A DNA stretch of 60,222 nt, from the NCBI GenBank assembly GCA_003565295.1, contig PXCO01000152.1, forward strand, positions 1 to 60,222, given 5' to 3'. This DNA is from Cyclobacteriaceae bacterium. Its GTDB lineage: Bacteria; Bacteroidota; Bacteroidia; Cytophagales; Cyclobacteriaceae. Numbering within the stretch: position 1 is the stretch's first letter; each line of letters opens with the position of its first letter. The notes beneath the pieces were generated by a model. The model saw only the letters and a program-made list of their open reading frames with translations. It was not told the DNA's origin and made no database searches. This document shows, one piece after another, positions 35,282 through 43,651 of this stretch. A program made the translations under genes and the position numbers.

Positions 35282-36112
35282 ATGAATGAAATTAAAAATA
35301 TTAGGGTAATATGTTCTGATATAGATGGGACCCTACTTGACAAGGAGAGGGATATTTCATCCCTTACCCATGAAGTTTTCTCCCTTTTGCCCATGGAGAT
35401 GCCCGTGATTTTGGCATCATCCCGCATGCCCTCTGCCATGACTTACCTACAGGAAAAGATAAACAGGGCAGGTGAACCCCTTATCTGTTACAATGGGGGC
35501 TATGTATTGGATAATGAGGAAGTAGTAAGTTCGACTACCATTCCCTTGGATCTGGCAAGAGCCATTGCCAGCATGGCTGAAGGGACAGAAATTCATATCA
35601 GCCTTTATGCCGGAGATGAGTGGATGGCTCCAAAAGATGATGCCTGGACAAAAAAGGAGATCATGGCCACACGTGTGAACCCGCTTCTTATGGAAAACAA
35701 TAAAGCATTGGATAAGTGGGCAAATACTGGAAAGGAAGTGCACAAAGTAATGTGTATGGGGGATGCCCAGGAAATTGAATATCTATACCAAGTGATAAAT
35801 GAGCGGTATGCCGACCAACTGCACCTTTACAGGTCCAAGGATACCTATATAGAGATTGCCCCTATATCCATCAGCAAGGCATCTGCATTGGAACTCCTGT
35901 TGAAGCATAAGTATGGCCTTTCCCTAGAGGAGGTAATGTCATTTGGAGATAACTATAATGATATTGAGTTATTGAAATCATCCGGTGTAGGTGTTGCCGT
36001 GGCCAATGCCAAAAAAGAGGTGATCGCCGCAGCGGATATCACCACTGAGGGTAATAGGGAAGATGGAGTGGCCAAATTTATTCGGCATTACTTTTCTCAA
36101 ATTGCTGAATAA
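35282..36112 (+). CDS. Cof-type HAD-IIB phosphatase
   Basis: A 276-residue HAD hydrolase. Motif I is DIDGTLLD (Asp13, Asp15), the motif II Ser is in ILASSR, the motif III Lys is in SISKASAL, and motif IV is FGDNYNDIELL. The large cap between motifs II and III is the IIB type. Such enzymes dephosphorylate sugar phosphates, flavin or cofactor phosphates; the substrate cannot be told. It lies 18 bases after the AAA+ gene, possibly cotranscribed, and ends eight bases before a family A repeat. Confidence 0.87.
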   Translation: MNEIKNIRVICSDIDGTLLDKERDISSLTHEVFSLLPMEMPVILASSRMPSAMTYLQEKINRAGEPLICYNGGYVLDNEEVVSSTTIPLDLARAIASMAEGTEIHISLYAGDEWMAPKDDAWTKKEIMATRVNPLLMENNKALDKWANTGKEVHKVMCMGDAQEIEYLYQVINERYADQLHLYRSKDTYIEIAPISISKASALELLLKHKYGLSLEEVMSFGDNYNDIELLKSSGVGVAVANAKKEVIAAADITTEGNREDGVAKFIRHYFSQIAE

Positions 36113-36119
36113 TAAAGTG

Positions 36120-36285
36120 TGAAATCGAGCCTGCCTACCGGACAGCAGGCCTGCGGACGGAAGTCAGGCTTGACCACGTCACACCCTGGGATGCCCCCCC
36201 GATAGTTATCGGGGTTATCAGTTCGAGTCCCCGCGATCTTTCTGCCGGCCTGGGATTCCCCGGTTGTGATTGAAGCCGCTGAAAA
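36120..36285 (+). repeat. Repeat family A, copy 2 (composite centre)
   Basis: It starts TGAAATCGAGC, passes TGACCACGTCACACCCTGGG and ends GCCGCTGAAAA. The centre holds nested dyads: CCTGC...GCAGG near 36131-36150 and the perfect CCCCGATA-GT-TATCGGGG at 36197-36214. It lies between the convergent HAD and GH140 genes. Confidence 0.7.
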
Positions 36286-36320
36286 ACAATTATAATCTTT
36301 GAGAGGAGGTATTAGCCGCT

Positions 36321-37694
36321 TTATTCGGCATCTAAGATTAATACCCAATCATGACCCAGACCACCTTGAGTTGGGGGATGTACCTTTACCATGCTTCCTC
36401 CCTTCAAAGGGCTGGCAGAATGAGTATTGCCTGTTCTGGGATCAAACCAGGTGGTTGAAAATGAGGAACCCTTTAAAGAAGTTGTATTGATTTCCACGGG
36501 TTTGCCCGTGGGAAAATAAATCATGGCATAGCTGCCCTCGCTGTCTTTGGTGGCAATTACGAAGGTTTTGTCGTCTTCTTGGGGACTTACCACAAAATCC
36601 CATGCAGGGACTCTGCTCAGCACAGGTCTGGAAAGCATCAGGTCTTTGAGATGCTTCACTTGATTGGCCATGGGTAAATCCAGGGCTACCTTCCAGGGCC
36701 GGAGGGGTTGATTGATGGGCTTTCTTTCATTCGTCCACATCTGCCACACCGCGTGGCAGCCGTATGTTTGCCCAAATGCCCCGGCAAACACATTCCAATA
36801 CATGATCCTCCTGATATCCTCGGGAAGGCTATGTCCCAGTTCCTTGGCGTTAAAGCAATTGGGATGGTCCTCGTAAAGGGGTTCCCCATCGAGGGTAGGC
36901 TTAATGGGACTTAGGTCGTAGTCATGTTGGATCAATTTATAGGTGGGTTGATTAGGGCAGTGCCCCGTCTGATGCATATTGAAATCCAACCATTCATCCT
37001 GATGAAACCAATTGCTGGAGCCCCCTGGTTTTGCAGGCTGGGGATGAAAAGTCATAAGGGCCTTGTCATGCCCTCCTACTCCCAAGGCCACCCCCTCGGC
37101 CATATTCCTCCAGATGGGTAAATCCCGGTCTCTAGGGTTTCTGTCTCCGCCTATTACCCAGATCACATTGGTATGATCCTTATATCGGCTACCCAGAAAC
37201 TCACCGAAACTCTTTGCATTTGATTCATTAAACACCTCCGGGCCTTCTCCCCAGGTGTTTGTGAACACCTTCTCCCCCCAGGTGGGAAGCAAGGCAATAT
37301 ACATTCCTCTTTTAGCGGCTTCTTCAATGATGAAATCCACATGTTTGAAATAGTCATCATTGGGACGGGTGGGGTCATTATCCATCAGGGGACGCTCACC
37401 CAAAGAGTTGGGAGTGTTGAGCCCATCTATTTCGGCAAGTGCGACTGCCTGAATGACGTTAAAGCCTTGCTCGGCTCGTTTGTCTAAATAATGTAGAGCT
37501 TCCTCCCGGTCACAGCGGTGAAAGAGCTCCCAGGCGGTGTCTGCCAGCCAAAAGAAGGGTTTGCCATTTTCCTGAATCAGGTACCTTTGGTTTTCCGAGA
37601 TTTTCAATCTGGGTAATTGAGCATTTACCGTTGTGGCAGAAAGCAAAAGAATAAGGAGCACAGTGGTAAGGCTATAATGAGGGCTCTGGGTCAT
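36321..37694 (-). CDS. Glycoside hydrolase family 140-like (DUF4038) secreted enzyme, apiosidase-like
   Basis: A 457-residue protein with signal peptide (MTQSPHYSLTTVLLILLLSATTVNA). A TIM-barrel DUF4038 domain runs about 27-370: GKPFFWLADTAWELFHR, FNVIQAVALAEIDG, NVIWVIGGDRNPRD (candidate acid Asp) and DGEPLYEDHP (candidate Glu). A C-terminal collagen-binding-like domain follows (YFPTGKPVEINTT to WFDPRTG). The characterised GH140 enzyme from Bacteroides releases apiosyl side chains of rhamnogalacturonan II; the same substrate here is inferred. Rhamnose genes elsewhere in the window are compatible with pectin use. It stands alone, convergent with the HAD gene. Confidence 0.85.
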   Translation of the reverse strand: MTQSPHYSLTTVLLILLLSATTVNAQLPRLKISENQRYLIQENGKPFFWLADTAWELFHRCDREEALHYLDKRAEQGFNVIQAVALAEIDGLNTPNSLGERPLMDNDPTRPNDDYFKHVDFIIEEAAKRGMYIALLPTWGEKVFTNTWGEGPEVFNESNAKSFGEFLGSRYKDHTNVIWVIGGDRNPRDRDLPIWRNMAEGVALGVGGHDKALMTFHPQPAKPGGSSNWFHQDEWLDFNMHQTGHCPNQPTYKLIQHDYDLSPIKPTLDGEPLYEDHPNCFNAKELGHSLPEDIRRIMYWNVFAGAFGQTYGCHAVWQMWTNERKPINQPLRPWKVALDLPMANQVKHLKDLMLSRPVLSRVPAWDFVVSPQEDDKTFVIATKDSEGSYAMIYFPTGKPVEINTTSLKGSSFSTTWFDPRTGNTHSASPLKGGSMVKVHPPTQGGLGHDWVLILDAE

Positions 37695-37817
37695 TGTATT
37701 TTTGATCTTTGGTAATTATCTTTTCACAATGTACAAAAATGTACACTATTATTTATTTTAAAAATTGTTTATTGACATTATCCATTTTCGTTTCAGGTAT
37801 TAAACAAAACCCCGTCT

Positions 37818-37896
37818 GGGTGAAGTTTGCAACTTCACCCTTCTTTTAGCCCTGCCTTTAGGTATATGCCTAACTTCAAGCCATTTGCAATGGCTG
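37818..37896. repeat. Cluster of hairpins with identical TTTGCAA loop
   Basis: GGGTGAAG-TTTGCAA-CTTCACCC (37818-37840) and AGCCA-TTTGCAA-TGGCT (37880-37896) share the loop but not the stem. A further small dyad TAGG-TATATG-CCTA lies between them. It sits 120-200 bases upstream of the leftward GH140 gene. It looks like a decayed repeat element, not a single terminator, although the first hairpin is followed by TTCTTTT. Confidence 0.55.
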
Positions 37897-38021
37897 AGAT
37901 TAACAGTTTTGAAAGAGTAATCTATTTTATCTAATTGTAATCATGACCTAAAAGCAGCTAAGGTATAAGACCGATCGCAAGGTCCTGGAGCAGGGAAGAG
38001 GGGAAACCTCACTATTGGTTT

Positions 38022-38198
38022 TCAAACGTTCAGGAGAGATTGAGTCGCATAATAGGCGTAACTGCCGATCGTGATCCCGGTCTTGTCGTTTTTGACCTCA
38101 ACTAGTTGAAAACTACACCCAGTCAGGGAGGTAGAAACCACAAAAAATGCAATCAAAACGAAAGTGAAGAAAAGCGGAGAAGGACGGATGGGGTTCAT
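38022..38198 (-). CDS. Small predicted lipoprotein, 58 aa
   Basis: An ATG at 38198 opens a 58-codon frame ending in TGA at 38022. The product has a basic N-terminus (MNPIRPSPLFF), a hydrophobic core (FVLIAFFVVSTS) and a lipobox LTGC with Cys at residue 28. A mature part of about 30 residues follows (VEVKNDKTGITIGSYAYYAT). This layout of a short tail behind a lipobox is typical of small Bacteroidota lipoproteins. No homologue is known to me. It lies alone in the 612-bp gap between GH140 and NDP kinase genes, on the same strand. Confidence 0.5.
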   Translation of the reverse strand: MNPIRPSPLFFTFVLIAFFVVSTSLTGCSFQLVEVKNDKTGITIGSYAYYATQSLLNV

Positions 38199-38250
38199 GG
38201 GTTTCTGTAGGATTGAGGTTAAATCTTGTTAAAGTTAAATAAAAAATCAC

Positions 38251-38284
38251 AAAAAAAACCGTGCGGACAACGCTATCCGTACGG
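38251..38284 (-). terminator. Terminator after ndk
   Basis: On the minus strand CCGTACGGA and TCCGCACGG form a 9-bp stem around an 8-base loop, followed by a run of eight T residues. It lies 23 bases after the ndk stop. Confidence 0.85.
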
Positions 38285-38306
38285 CCTTTAGGAGGTGAAT
38301 GCTGGT

Positions 38307-38732
38307 TTAGGCATTTACTTTTTCAGTCTCACTGAAGAAGAAGCTGCCCTCTATTGCTGCGTTCTCATCGGAGTCGGAACCATGAACGGCATTGGCCTCT
38401 ATGGATTTGGCATAAAGCTTTCGTATGGTGCCTTTCTCGGCCTCTTTGGGATTGGTGGCACCGATTAGTTTCCTGAAATCAGCCACTGCATTGTCCTTTT
38501 CCAGAATTGCTGCAATGATAGGGCCTGATGACATATAGTCACACAAATCCTTATAAAACGGGCGTTCCTTATGAACTTCATAGAATTTGCCGGCAAGTTC
38601 TTCATTTAGTTGGGTGAGTTTAAGGGCAATAATTTTGAATCCAGCCTCCTCTATCATCTTTAAAATTGCTCCTGAGTTGCCCTCGCCAAATGCGTCAGGC
38701 TTGATCATGGTAAATGTTCGGTTTGTAGCCAT
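38307..38732 (-). CDS. ndk: Nucleoside diphosphate kinase
   Basis: The 141-residue protein matches NDP kinase throughout: [11 protein letters not shown] near the start (Lys11), the nucleotide-binding RKLIGATNP and the phospho-histidine in NAVHGSDS (His117). It transfers gamma-phosphate between nucleotides in the cytoplasm. It is divergent from the NrnA-like gene, with a 179-base gap. On the minus strand a TAATTTTG -10-like element at 38771-38764 is a candidate promoter part, without a well-spaced -33. A terminator follows the gene. Confidence 0.96.
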   Translation of the reverse strand: MATNRTFTMIKPDAFGEGNSGAILKMIEEAGFKIIALKLTQLNEELAGKFYEVHKERPFYKDLCDYMSSGPIIAAILEKDNAVADFRKLIGATNPKEAEKGTIRKLYAKSIEANAVHGSDSDENAAIEGSFFFSETEKVNA

Positions 38733-38911
38733 TAAGAATGTTTTTATTGGTTGTATTAATTGACAAAATTAGTGGAATTAGTACAAAGTCCGAAGCAATT
38801 ATGCTAAATGTATAATTTTCAACGTTTTGTTGGTCCATGTCGCCCATTGGGAATTTCCGAAAATTATACAGAACTTTGCAGCTTGCGTGTTCTTGAAGAC
38901 ACAATGGTTAA

Positions 38912-39970
38912 ATGAAATCCATGCATAATTTAGATCTATTTAAAGAACAGATTTCGTCCAGTTCTCCCAAAAAGATCATCATCACCACCCATTATAAGCC
39001 TGATGCCGATGCCTTAGGATCTTCCTTAGGGGTGGCAAACTATTTGAAAAAGAAAGGGCACCAAGTGTTGGTGGTAACACCTTCCGATTACCCCTCCTTT
39101 TTAAATTGGATGAAAGGGAATGATGAAGTGGTTAATTTTGAGGAGAGGGACAAACAAGAGTGGGTCAGGGATAGGGTTCATGAGGCAGATATGATTTTCT
39201 GCTTGGATTTCTCTTGTTTAAAGAGACTACATGAGTTGGGGGAATTGGTGAAACAATCCAAGGCCTTCAAGGTAAATGTAGATCATCACCAGGACCCTGA
39301 GGACTTTGCAGATTTCCAGTTTCTCAGCACAAAGGCCGCAGCTACGTGCGAATTGGTTTTTGAATTGATTATATTGGCAGGCGACAAAGACCTTCTGGAC
39401 AAGGACATCGCCGAATGTCTCTATGCGGGAATTATGACCGACACAGGGGGCTTCAAGCATCCCAATACCACTAAAAACATACACCTGGTGACGGCCGAGC
39501 TTATAGGGTTGGGTGCAGATAACGCTAAAATCGCCAGGCTTATCTATGATACCAATTCGCTGAATCGGCTTAAGTTTCTTGGCTTTGCGCTGACCAGAAG
39601 GCTGCAGATATTGGAGGATTGTCAGACGGCTTATTTTGCCATAAGCAAAAAAGACTTAAGGAAATACGACTCCCAAACCGGTGATACCGAAGGATTGGTG
39701 AATTATGCCCTTTCCCTGGATGGAATTAAGGTTGCTGCTCTTTTTACAGAAAAAAGAGATGGGGTAAAAATCTCCTTTAGGTCTGCCGAAGAAGTGGCAG
39801 TGAATAAGTTTGCGGCCACACACTTCAATGGTGGAGGTCACAAAAACGCAGCCGGAGGTGTTTCAGAATTGAACATGAAGGAAACCTTGGAAAAGTTCGA
39901 ATACTTAATAAGAGAAAATAAACACATTCTATTTAATCAACTTGAATTAATCAATGAAAAGAATCAATAG
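38912..39970 (+). CDS. DHH/DHHA1 phosphoesterase, NrnA-like (nanoRNase/pAp phosphatase)
   Basis: A 352-residue protein. The DHH domain contains THYKPDADALGSS (Asp31, Asp33), LDFSCLKRL and VDHH (Asp124-His126). The C-terminal DHHA1 domain carries NGGGHKNAAGG (306-316). The layout fits NrnA, which degrades short oligoribonucleotides and may remove the 3'-phosphate of pAp in the cytoplasm. Met4 is an alternative start. Its last codons overlap the FKBP gene by 17 bases, suggesting coupling. Confidence 0.9.
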   Translation: MKSMHNLDLFKEQISSSSPKKIIITTHYKPDADALGSSLGVANYLKKKGHQVLVVTPSDYPSFLNWMKGNDEVVNFEERDKQEWVRDRVHEADMIFCLDFSCLKRLHELGELVKQSKAFKVNVDHHQDPEDFADFQFLSTKAAATCELVFELIILAGDKDLLDKDIAECLYAGIMTDTGGFKHPNTTKNIHLVTAELIGLGADNAKIARLIYDTNSLNRLKFLGFALTRRLQILEDCQTAYFAISKKDLRKYDSQTGDTEGLVNYALSLDGIKVAALFTEKRDGVKISFRSAEEVAVNKFAATHFNGGGHKNAAGGVSELNMKETLEKFEYLIRENKHILFNQLELINEKNQ

Positions 39971-40880
39971 TTTAATGCTAGCCACTGTCATGGGGTTTAT
40001 AGGTCTTTTTGCGGCTTCTTGTGAAAGTAAAGAAACCACCTCAGATGGAATTGAGTACCGGTATATCAACAAAGGAAAGGACAAGACCAAAGATGGGGAA
40101 TTTGTGGTATATCATTTCACTGCTAAGACAGGGGGCGACTCCCTATTTATCTCTAGCTATGACCAGCCGGTGCCTCCCTACCTGCAGCATAACGACAGTA
40201 TAGAGGCTCAGTCGGGGATTGATGAAATCTTTTTGGGCCTTAATAGGGGGGATTCCATAGAAATAAATGCGAAGGCTGAAAAGATTTTTGGGGAAAATCT
40301 TCCACCTTTCTTGAGCGCCGAGGATGATGTGATCATTAATATCGGTGTGGTGAATGTTCTGGAAGAAGAAATCTTTGAAGATTATTTCAACGATTTGATG
40401 GCAGAAAGGCAGCGCAAAGAGGATGAACGCGCCGGGGTTCAGCTTGAAGAGGACATCCAGACTATTGAAGACTATATTTCTGAAAATAATTTGAATGCCA
40501 CCAAGACGGAATCAGGTCTCTTTTACGTCATAGAGGAAGAAGGTTCAGGAGCAGAAGTAGAACAGGGGAATACGATTTCCGTAAACTACACAGGTTATGT
40601 GTTGGACGGAAGGGTATTTGATACCAGTGTGGAGTCCAAAGCCAAGGAGCATAACACCTTCACTGAAGGGCGCTCCTATGAGCCTTTCCAGTTTCAGGTA
40701 GGTCAAGGTTCCGTTATTCCCGGATGGGATGAAGGCTTACAGTACCTGAGGAAAGGATCAAAGGCTAAGCTATTGATTCCTTCCCCGCTGGCATATGGCC
40801 CTTCGCAAAGAGGAGAGGTGATTACCCCAAACTCTATCCTGATCTTCGACGTAGAAATTACTGACGTTAAGAAAAATTAA
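39954..40880 (+). CDS. FKBP-type peptidyl-prolyl isomerase lipoprotein (1 of 3)
   Basis: A 308-residue lipoprotein: signal MKRINSLMLATVMGFIGLFAASC with Cys23 after AAS. A first diverged FKBP-like half (about 30-140, VYHFTAKTGGD to GDSIEINAKAEKIFG) is joined by an acidic helix to a canonical FKBP domain (about 180-306). The latter shows VNYTGYVLDGRVFDTS, SVIPGWDEGLQYLRKG, IPSPLAYG and LIFDVEITDV. It should help proline-limited folding in the periplasm. First of a row of three FKBP lipoproteins, but separated from the second by a family A repeat. Confidence 0.9.
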   Translation: MKRINSLMLATVMGFIGLFAASCESKETTSDGIEYRYINKGKDKTKDGEFVVYHFTAKTGGDSLFISSYDQPVPPYLQHNDSIEAQSGIDEIFLGLNRGDSIEINAKAEKIFGENLPPFLSAEDDVIINIGVVNVLEEEIFEDYFNDLMAERQRKEDERAGVQLEEDIQTIEDYISENNLNATKTESGLFYVIEEEGSGAEVEQGNTISVNYTGYVLDGRVFDTSVESKAKEHNTFTEGRSYEPFQFQVGQGSVIPGWDEGLQYLRKGSKAKLLIPSPLAYGPSQRGEVITPNSILIFDVEITDVKKN

Positions 40881-40898
40881 ACAGAAAAATTCCTGAAT

Positions 40899-41000
40899 TG
40901 AAATCGAGCATGACGCAGGCGACGCACGGAGGGTTGATTATCAATCATGCGAAGATTCCCCCGAAGCGAGTCCGGGGCAGGCTATGTGACCGCTTAAAAG
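40899..41000 (+). repeat. Repeat family A, copy 3 (short form)
   Basis: It runs from TGAAATCGAGCATGACGC through GGTTGATTATCAATCATGCG and GATTCCCCCGAAGCGAG to CCGGGGCAGGCTATGTGACC and CGCTTAAAAG. It is the cleanest copy at 102 bp, without central expansions. It lies within what would otherwise be one FKBP operon. Confidence 0.85.
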
Positions 41001-41013
41001 AAAATATAAACAC

Positions 41014-41562
41014 ATGAAAAAGCACATTTGGCAACTGTTGACCCTGACCGGGCTTCTTACCTTGGTTTCCTGTATTTCTGATGATGAAAACCTGGATGCA
41101 ATTTTCGAAAAAGAGAAGCAAACCATCCAGCAATTTGTTCAGAATTATGATGTAGAGTATATCAGAAGGGAAGATATAGGAGATACAGGTGTGGTGGTGC
41201 TGTTTCTAGAAGAAAGTGAAGAAGGGCTAACCCCAAACTTTGATACGGACACTTTGTACGTTGATTATATAGGGGCAAGGCTTGTTGATGAAATGGTGTT
41301 TGACACCTCCATTGAATCAGTGGCTCAGGACAACGACATTCATAACCCCAACCGGGATTATGCCCCGTTTAGATTATCCCCCCAAGACCGGGTAATTGAC
41401 GGATGGTATTTGGGACTATCAGAAATGAAAGAAGGGGATAGGGCGTTGGTCATTATTCCATCTGCCTTTGCCTACGGAAATCAATCCCCAAGTCCCCTTA
41501 TCCCACCCAACACTATTTTAAAGTTTGAAATGGAATTGGTGAAAGTGGCTAAACCGGATTAA
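41014..41562 (+). CDS. FKBP-type peptidyl-prolyl isomerase lipoprotein (2 of 3)
   Basis: A 182-residue lipoprotein: signal MKKHIWQLLTLTGLLTLVSC with Cys20. A single FKBP domain spans about 70-180: VDYIGARLVDEMVFDTS, RVIDGWYLGLSEMKEGD, IPSAFAYGNQ and LKFEMELVKV. A Bacteroidota-type insertion (ESVAQDNDIHNPNRDYAPF) interrupts the domain. Most isomerase positions are kept (Phe/Asp after the first strand, Ile-Asp-Gly-Trp, Tyr in AYG). It ends two bases before the third FKBP gene, with which it is surely cotranscribed. Confidence 0.9.
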   Translation: MKKHIWQLLTLTGLLTLVSCISDDENLDAIFEKEKQTIQQFVQNYDVEYIRREDIGDTGVVVLFLEESEEGLTPNFDTDTLYVDYIGARLVDEMVFDTSIESVAQDNDIHNPNRDYAPFRLSPQDRVIDGWYLGLSEMKEGDRALVIIPSAFAYGNQSPSPLIPPNTILKFEMELVKVAKPD

Positions 41563-41564
41563 AG

Positions 41565-42128
41565 ATGAAAAGAATACTGAGTTTTGGTCTGTTGTGCTGT
41601 GTGGCAGGTTTGATGGGCTGCGACCAGCAGCCCTTCGGGTTTGGAGGGCCAGTGTATGACCGGGAGGGTAACCTGGCCACCGACAGGGTCAGGATTGCCG
41701 AACACCTTGAGGTAGCCGATTACGACAGTTTGTACAGGATTCATGACCCATCAGGGGTGGTGGTGATCGTACAAGAGGAGGGGGAAGGTAGCAGGCCCAG
41801 CTCGGGCAATGTGGTTTATACAAACTACATAGGCAGTATTATGGACGATGGGGTGGTTTTTGACACCAACCTGGAAGATGTGGCCATAGAGCATGACCTC
41901 TACAACGAGGACAGGAATTACCGTATTTTCGATTTCTTTATAGGAATGCCTACCAATCAGGGTGGTGCCATCGAGGGTTTCAGCCATGGGTTCCGAAGGC
42001 TAAGGAGCGGATCGAAAGCCATACTTATCATTCCCTCCCCATTGGGCTATCAAGATAATCCCAATATCCCTATGGTTCCACCGAACTCCGTTTTGGTGTT
42101 CGAGGTGGACTTTCTCGGATTGGATTAA
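41565..42128 (+). CDS. FKBP-fold lipoprotein (3 of 3), partly degenerate active site
   Basis: A 187-residue lipoprotein: signal MKRILSFGLLCCVAGLMGC with Cys19. The FKBP domain (about 70-187) is recognisable by TNYIGSIMDDGVVFDTN, LRSGSKAILIIPSPLGY and VLVFEVDFLGL. The same insertion as its neighbour is present (EDVAIEHDLYNEDRNY). The Trp floor of the usual IxGW is Phe (AIEGFSHG) and AYG is GYQ, so catalytic activity may be lost and a chaperone or binding role is possible. Followed by a strong terminator. Confidence 0.87.
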   Translation: MKRILSFGLLCCVAGLMGCDQQPFGFGGPVYDREGNLATDRVRIAEHLEVADYDSLYRIHDPSGVVVIVQEEGEGSRPSSGNVVYTNYIGSIMDDGVVFDTNLEDVAIEHDLYNEDRNYRIFDFFIGMPTNQGGAIEGFSHGFRRLRSGSKAILIIPSPLGYQDNPNIPMVPPNSVLVFEVDFLGLD

Positions 42129-42138
42129 GATATAACGG

Positions 42139-42166
42139 AAAGCGGTCAATTTTGGCCGCTTTTTTT
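42139..42166 (+). terminator. Terminator after the FKBP genes
   Basis: AAGCGG pairs with CCGCTT, extended by inner pairs around a TTTT-type loop, followed by a run of T residues. It lies 11 bases after the third FKBP stop. The rest of the gap up to 42469 holds a -10-like TAAATTTG at 42319-42326 and no gene. Confidence 0.85.
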
Positions 42167-42469
42167 GATTTATCCGCCCTATTTGCTCAGGTTAGTTGAA
42201 TTAATCTTTAAAAAGTATGGAGAGATTTAATTGAAAGCCCAAGATGGTAGAAGAGGACATAATTTCCCCTGAAGTGAATGGCCTGCTGGCTATGAATTTT
42301 CCCGCTTCCAAATTGGGCTAAATTTGCGATTTCCTATTCATTAGATTCATTGATTTTTAGGGTACCGTTTTGATAATAAATATTTAATTTTTAGTTTTAA
42401 TGAAGACTGAATAACAAACTAATGTTAAGGGTTGATGCTCACTATTTTATTGCGTCTAACTTATTTACT

Positions 42470-43624
42470 ATGAAATGGGAACAAACCGTATGCTTATGCA
42501 TGCTTTTGATGGCAAATTGGGCCTGCGAGCCTGAAAAGAAGTCAACCTCGTTCACCCTAGAGAAGGTGGAAGAAATCTCCATTCCCATCCGGGATTGCAC
42601 TTATATGAACCCCGCTAATGCACGGCTGTTGGAAACAGATTCAGGTACATTTTTATTTGCATATAACCACGTCGAGAAAAAGCTTCATTTTATAGACTTT
42701 ACAAATGGGAGGGTTATCCATAAAGTGCCTTTGGCACAAGATGGCCCTGACAATCTTTCAAGAGCAATGGGCACCACTTTATTAGGATTGGATTCCATTT
42801 GGGTAACGTTCATTCCGCCTGCCGTAGCATTGATCAATTTCAATGGGGAAGTGGTATTTAGAGAGAAAATTCCAAACCATAAGGTTGAAGTAATGGGCAT
42901 TTACACGCCAGGATCCAGACCCATTTTGAAGTATGGTAATGAGCTATTCGGGCCACAGCCTTACTTTATGGATTTTCAGAATATGGACAAATCGGATATT
43001 TTCAAACATGAGCTTCTCTTTAGCATGAACTTGGAAAGCCGAAAATTTGACTGGCACGAGGTATATTATGCTGAAGATTTTTGGGATGCCGGCAAAAAAA
43101 TATCCGATTATTCATGGGCCATGAGGGGCAGTAAGATTTACATCGCTCCTTTGCACGATCATGAGATCATTGTTTATGACGTGGTGGATAGGGAAATTAC
43201 CACCCGGAAACAAGTTAAATCACAGTTGGTTGATCGTTTTCAATTTGCGAATGAGCTAATCTGGGACAGAAAAGAGGCTATTAAAACAAGACTTTCTCAT
43301 GATCGTTATGGGTACTTGATTTATGATGAATATAGAGATGTCTTTTATAGAATTACCTTTCCAGCCATAGAGGTGAATGATGACAGTACGGAGGAGGAAC
43401 TTATGGCCCAAGAAAGATCCAGGCCGATAGCCGGGATCATGGTGTTGGACAGTAACCTTAGTCTACTCGGAGAGCATCTTTTTGAAGATTATGAAATACA
43501 TTCTTCGGGGAGTTTTCTGGTGGGAACCAAAGGGCTGTATATATCCCTCAACAATGAAAACCATCCCGAATTTGACGAAGACAGCTTCAGGTACCAGGTG
43601 GTAAAGTTTGTCATTGACAAATAA
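42470..43624 (+). CDS. DUF4221-like beta-propeller lipoprotein
   Basis: A 384-residue protein from Met 42470, chosen because it gives a lipoprotein signal (MKWEQTVCLCMLLMANWAC, Cys19). The body is built of repeated beta-strand units with aromatic turns (FLFAYNHVEKKLHFIDFTNG, KIYIAPLHDHEIIVYDVVD, GIMVLDSNLSLLGEH), the pattern of DUF4221 and related six-bladed propellers in Cytophagales. It is probably anchored at the periplasmic or outer face. Function unknown. It is a single gene, convergent with the nitroreductase gene. Confidence 0.75.
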   Translation: MKWEQTVCLCMLLMANWACEPEKKSTSFTLEKVEEISIPIRDCTYMNPANARLLETDSGTFLFAYNHVEKKLHFIDFTNGRVIHKVPLAQDGPDNLSRAMGTTLLGLDSIWVTFIPPAVALINFNGEVVFREKIPNHKVEVMGIYTPGSRPILKYGNELFGPQPYFMDFQNMDKSDIFKHELLFSMNLESRKFDWHEVYYAEDFWDAGKKISDYSWAMRGSKIYIAPLHDHEIIVYDVVDREITTRKQVKSQLVDRFQFANELIWDRKEAIKTRLSHDRYGYLIYDEYRDVFYRITFPAIEVNDDSTEEELMAQERSRPIAGIMVLDSNLSLLGEHLFEDYEIHSSGSFLVGTKGLYISLNNENHPEFDEDSFRYQVVKFVIDK

Positions 43625-43651
43625 TCCCTACTATTGAATTGCAGTAAGCCT

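Noticed and set aside
36197-36214. CCCCGATA-GT-TATCGGGG as a terminator for the HAD gene
   Set aside because: No T run follows on either strand and it lies within a family A repeat; treated as part of the repeat.
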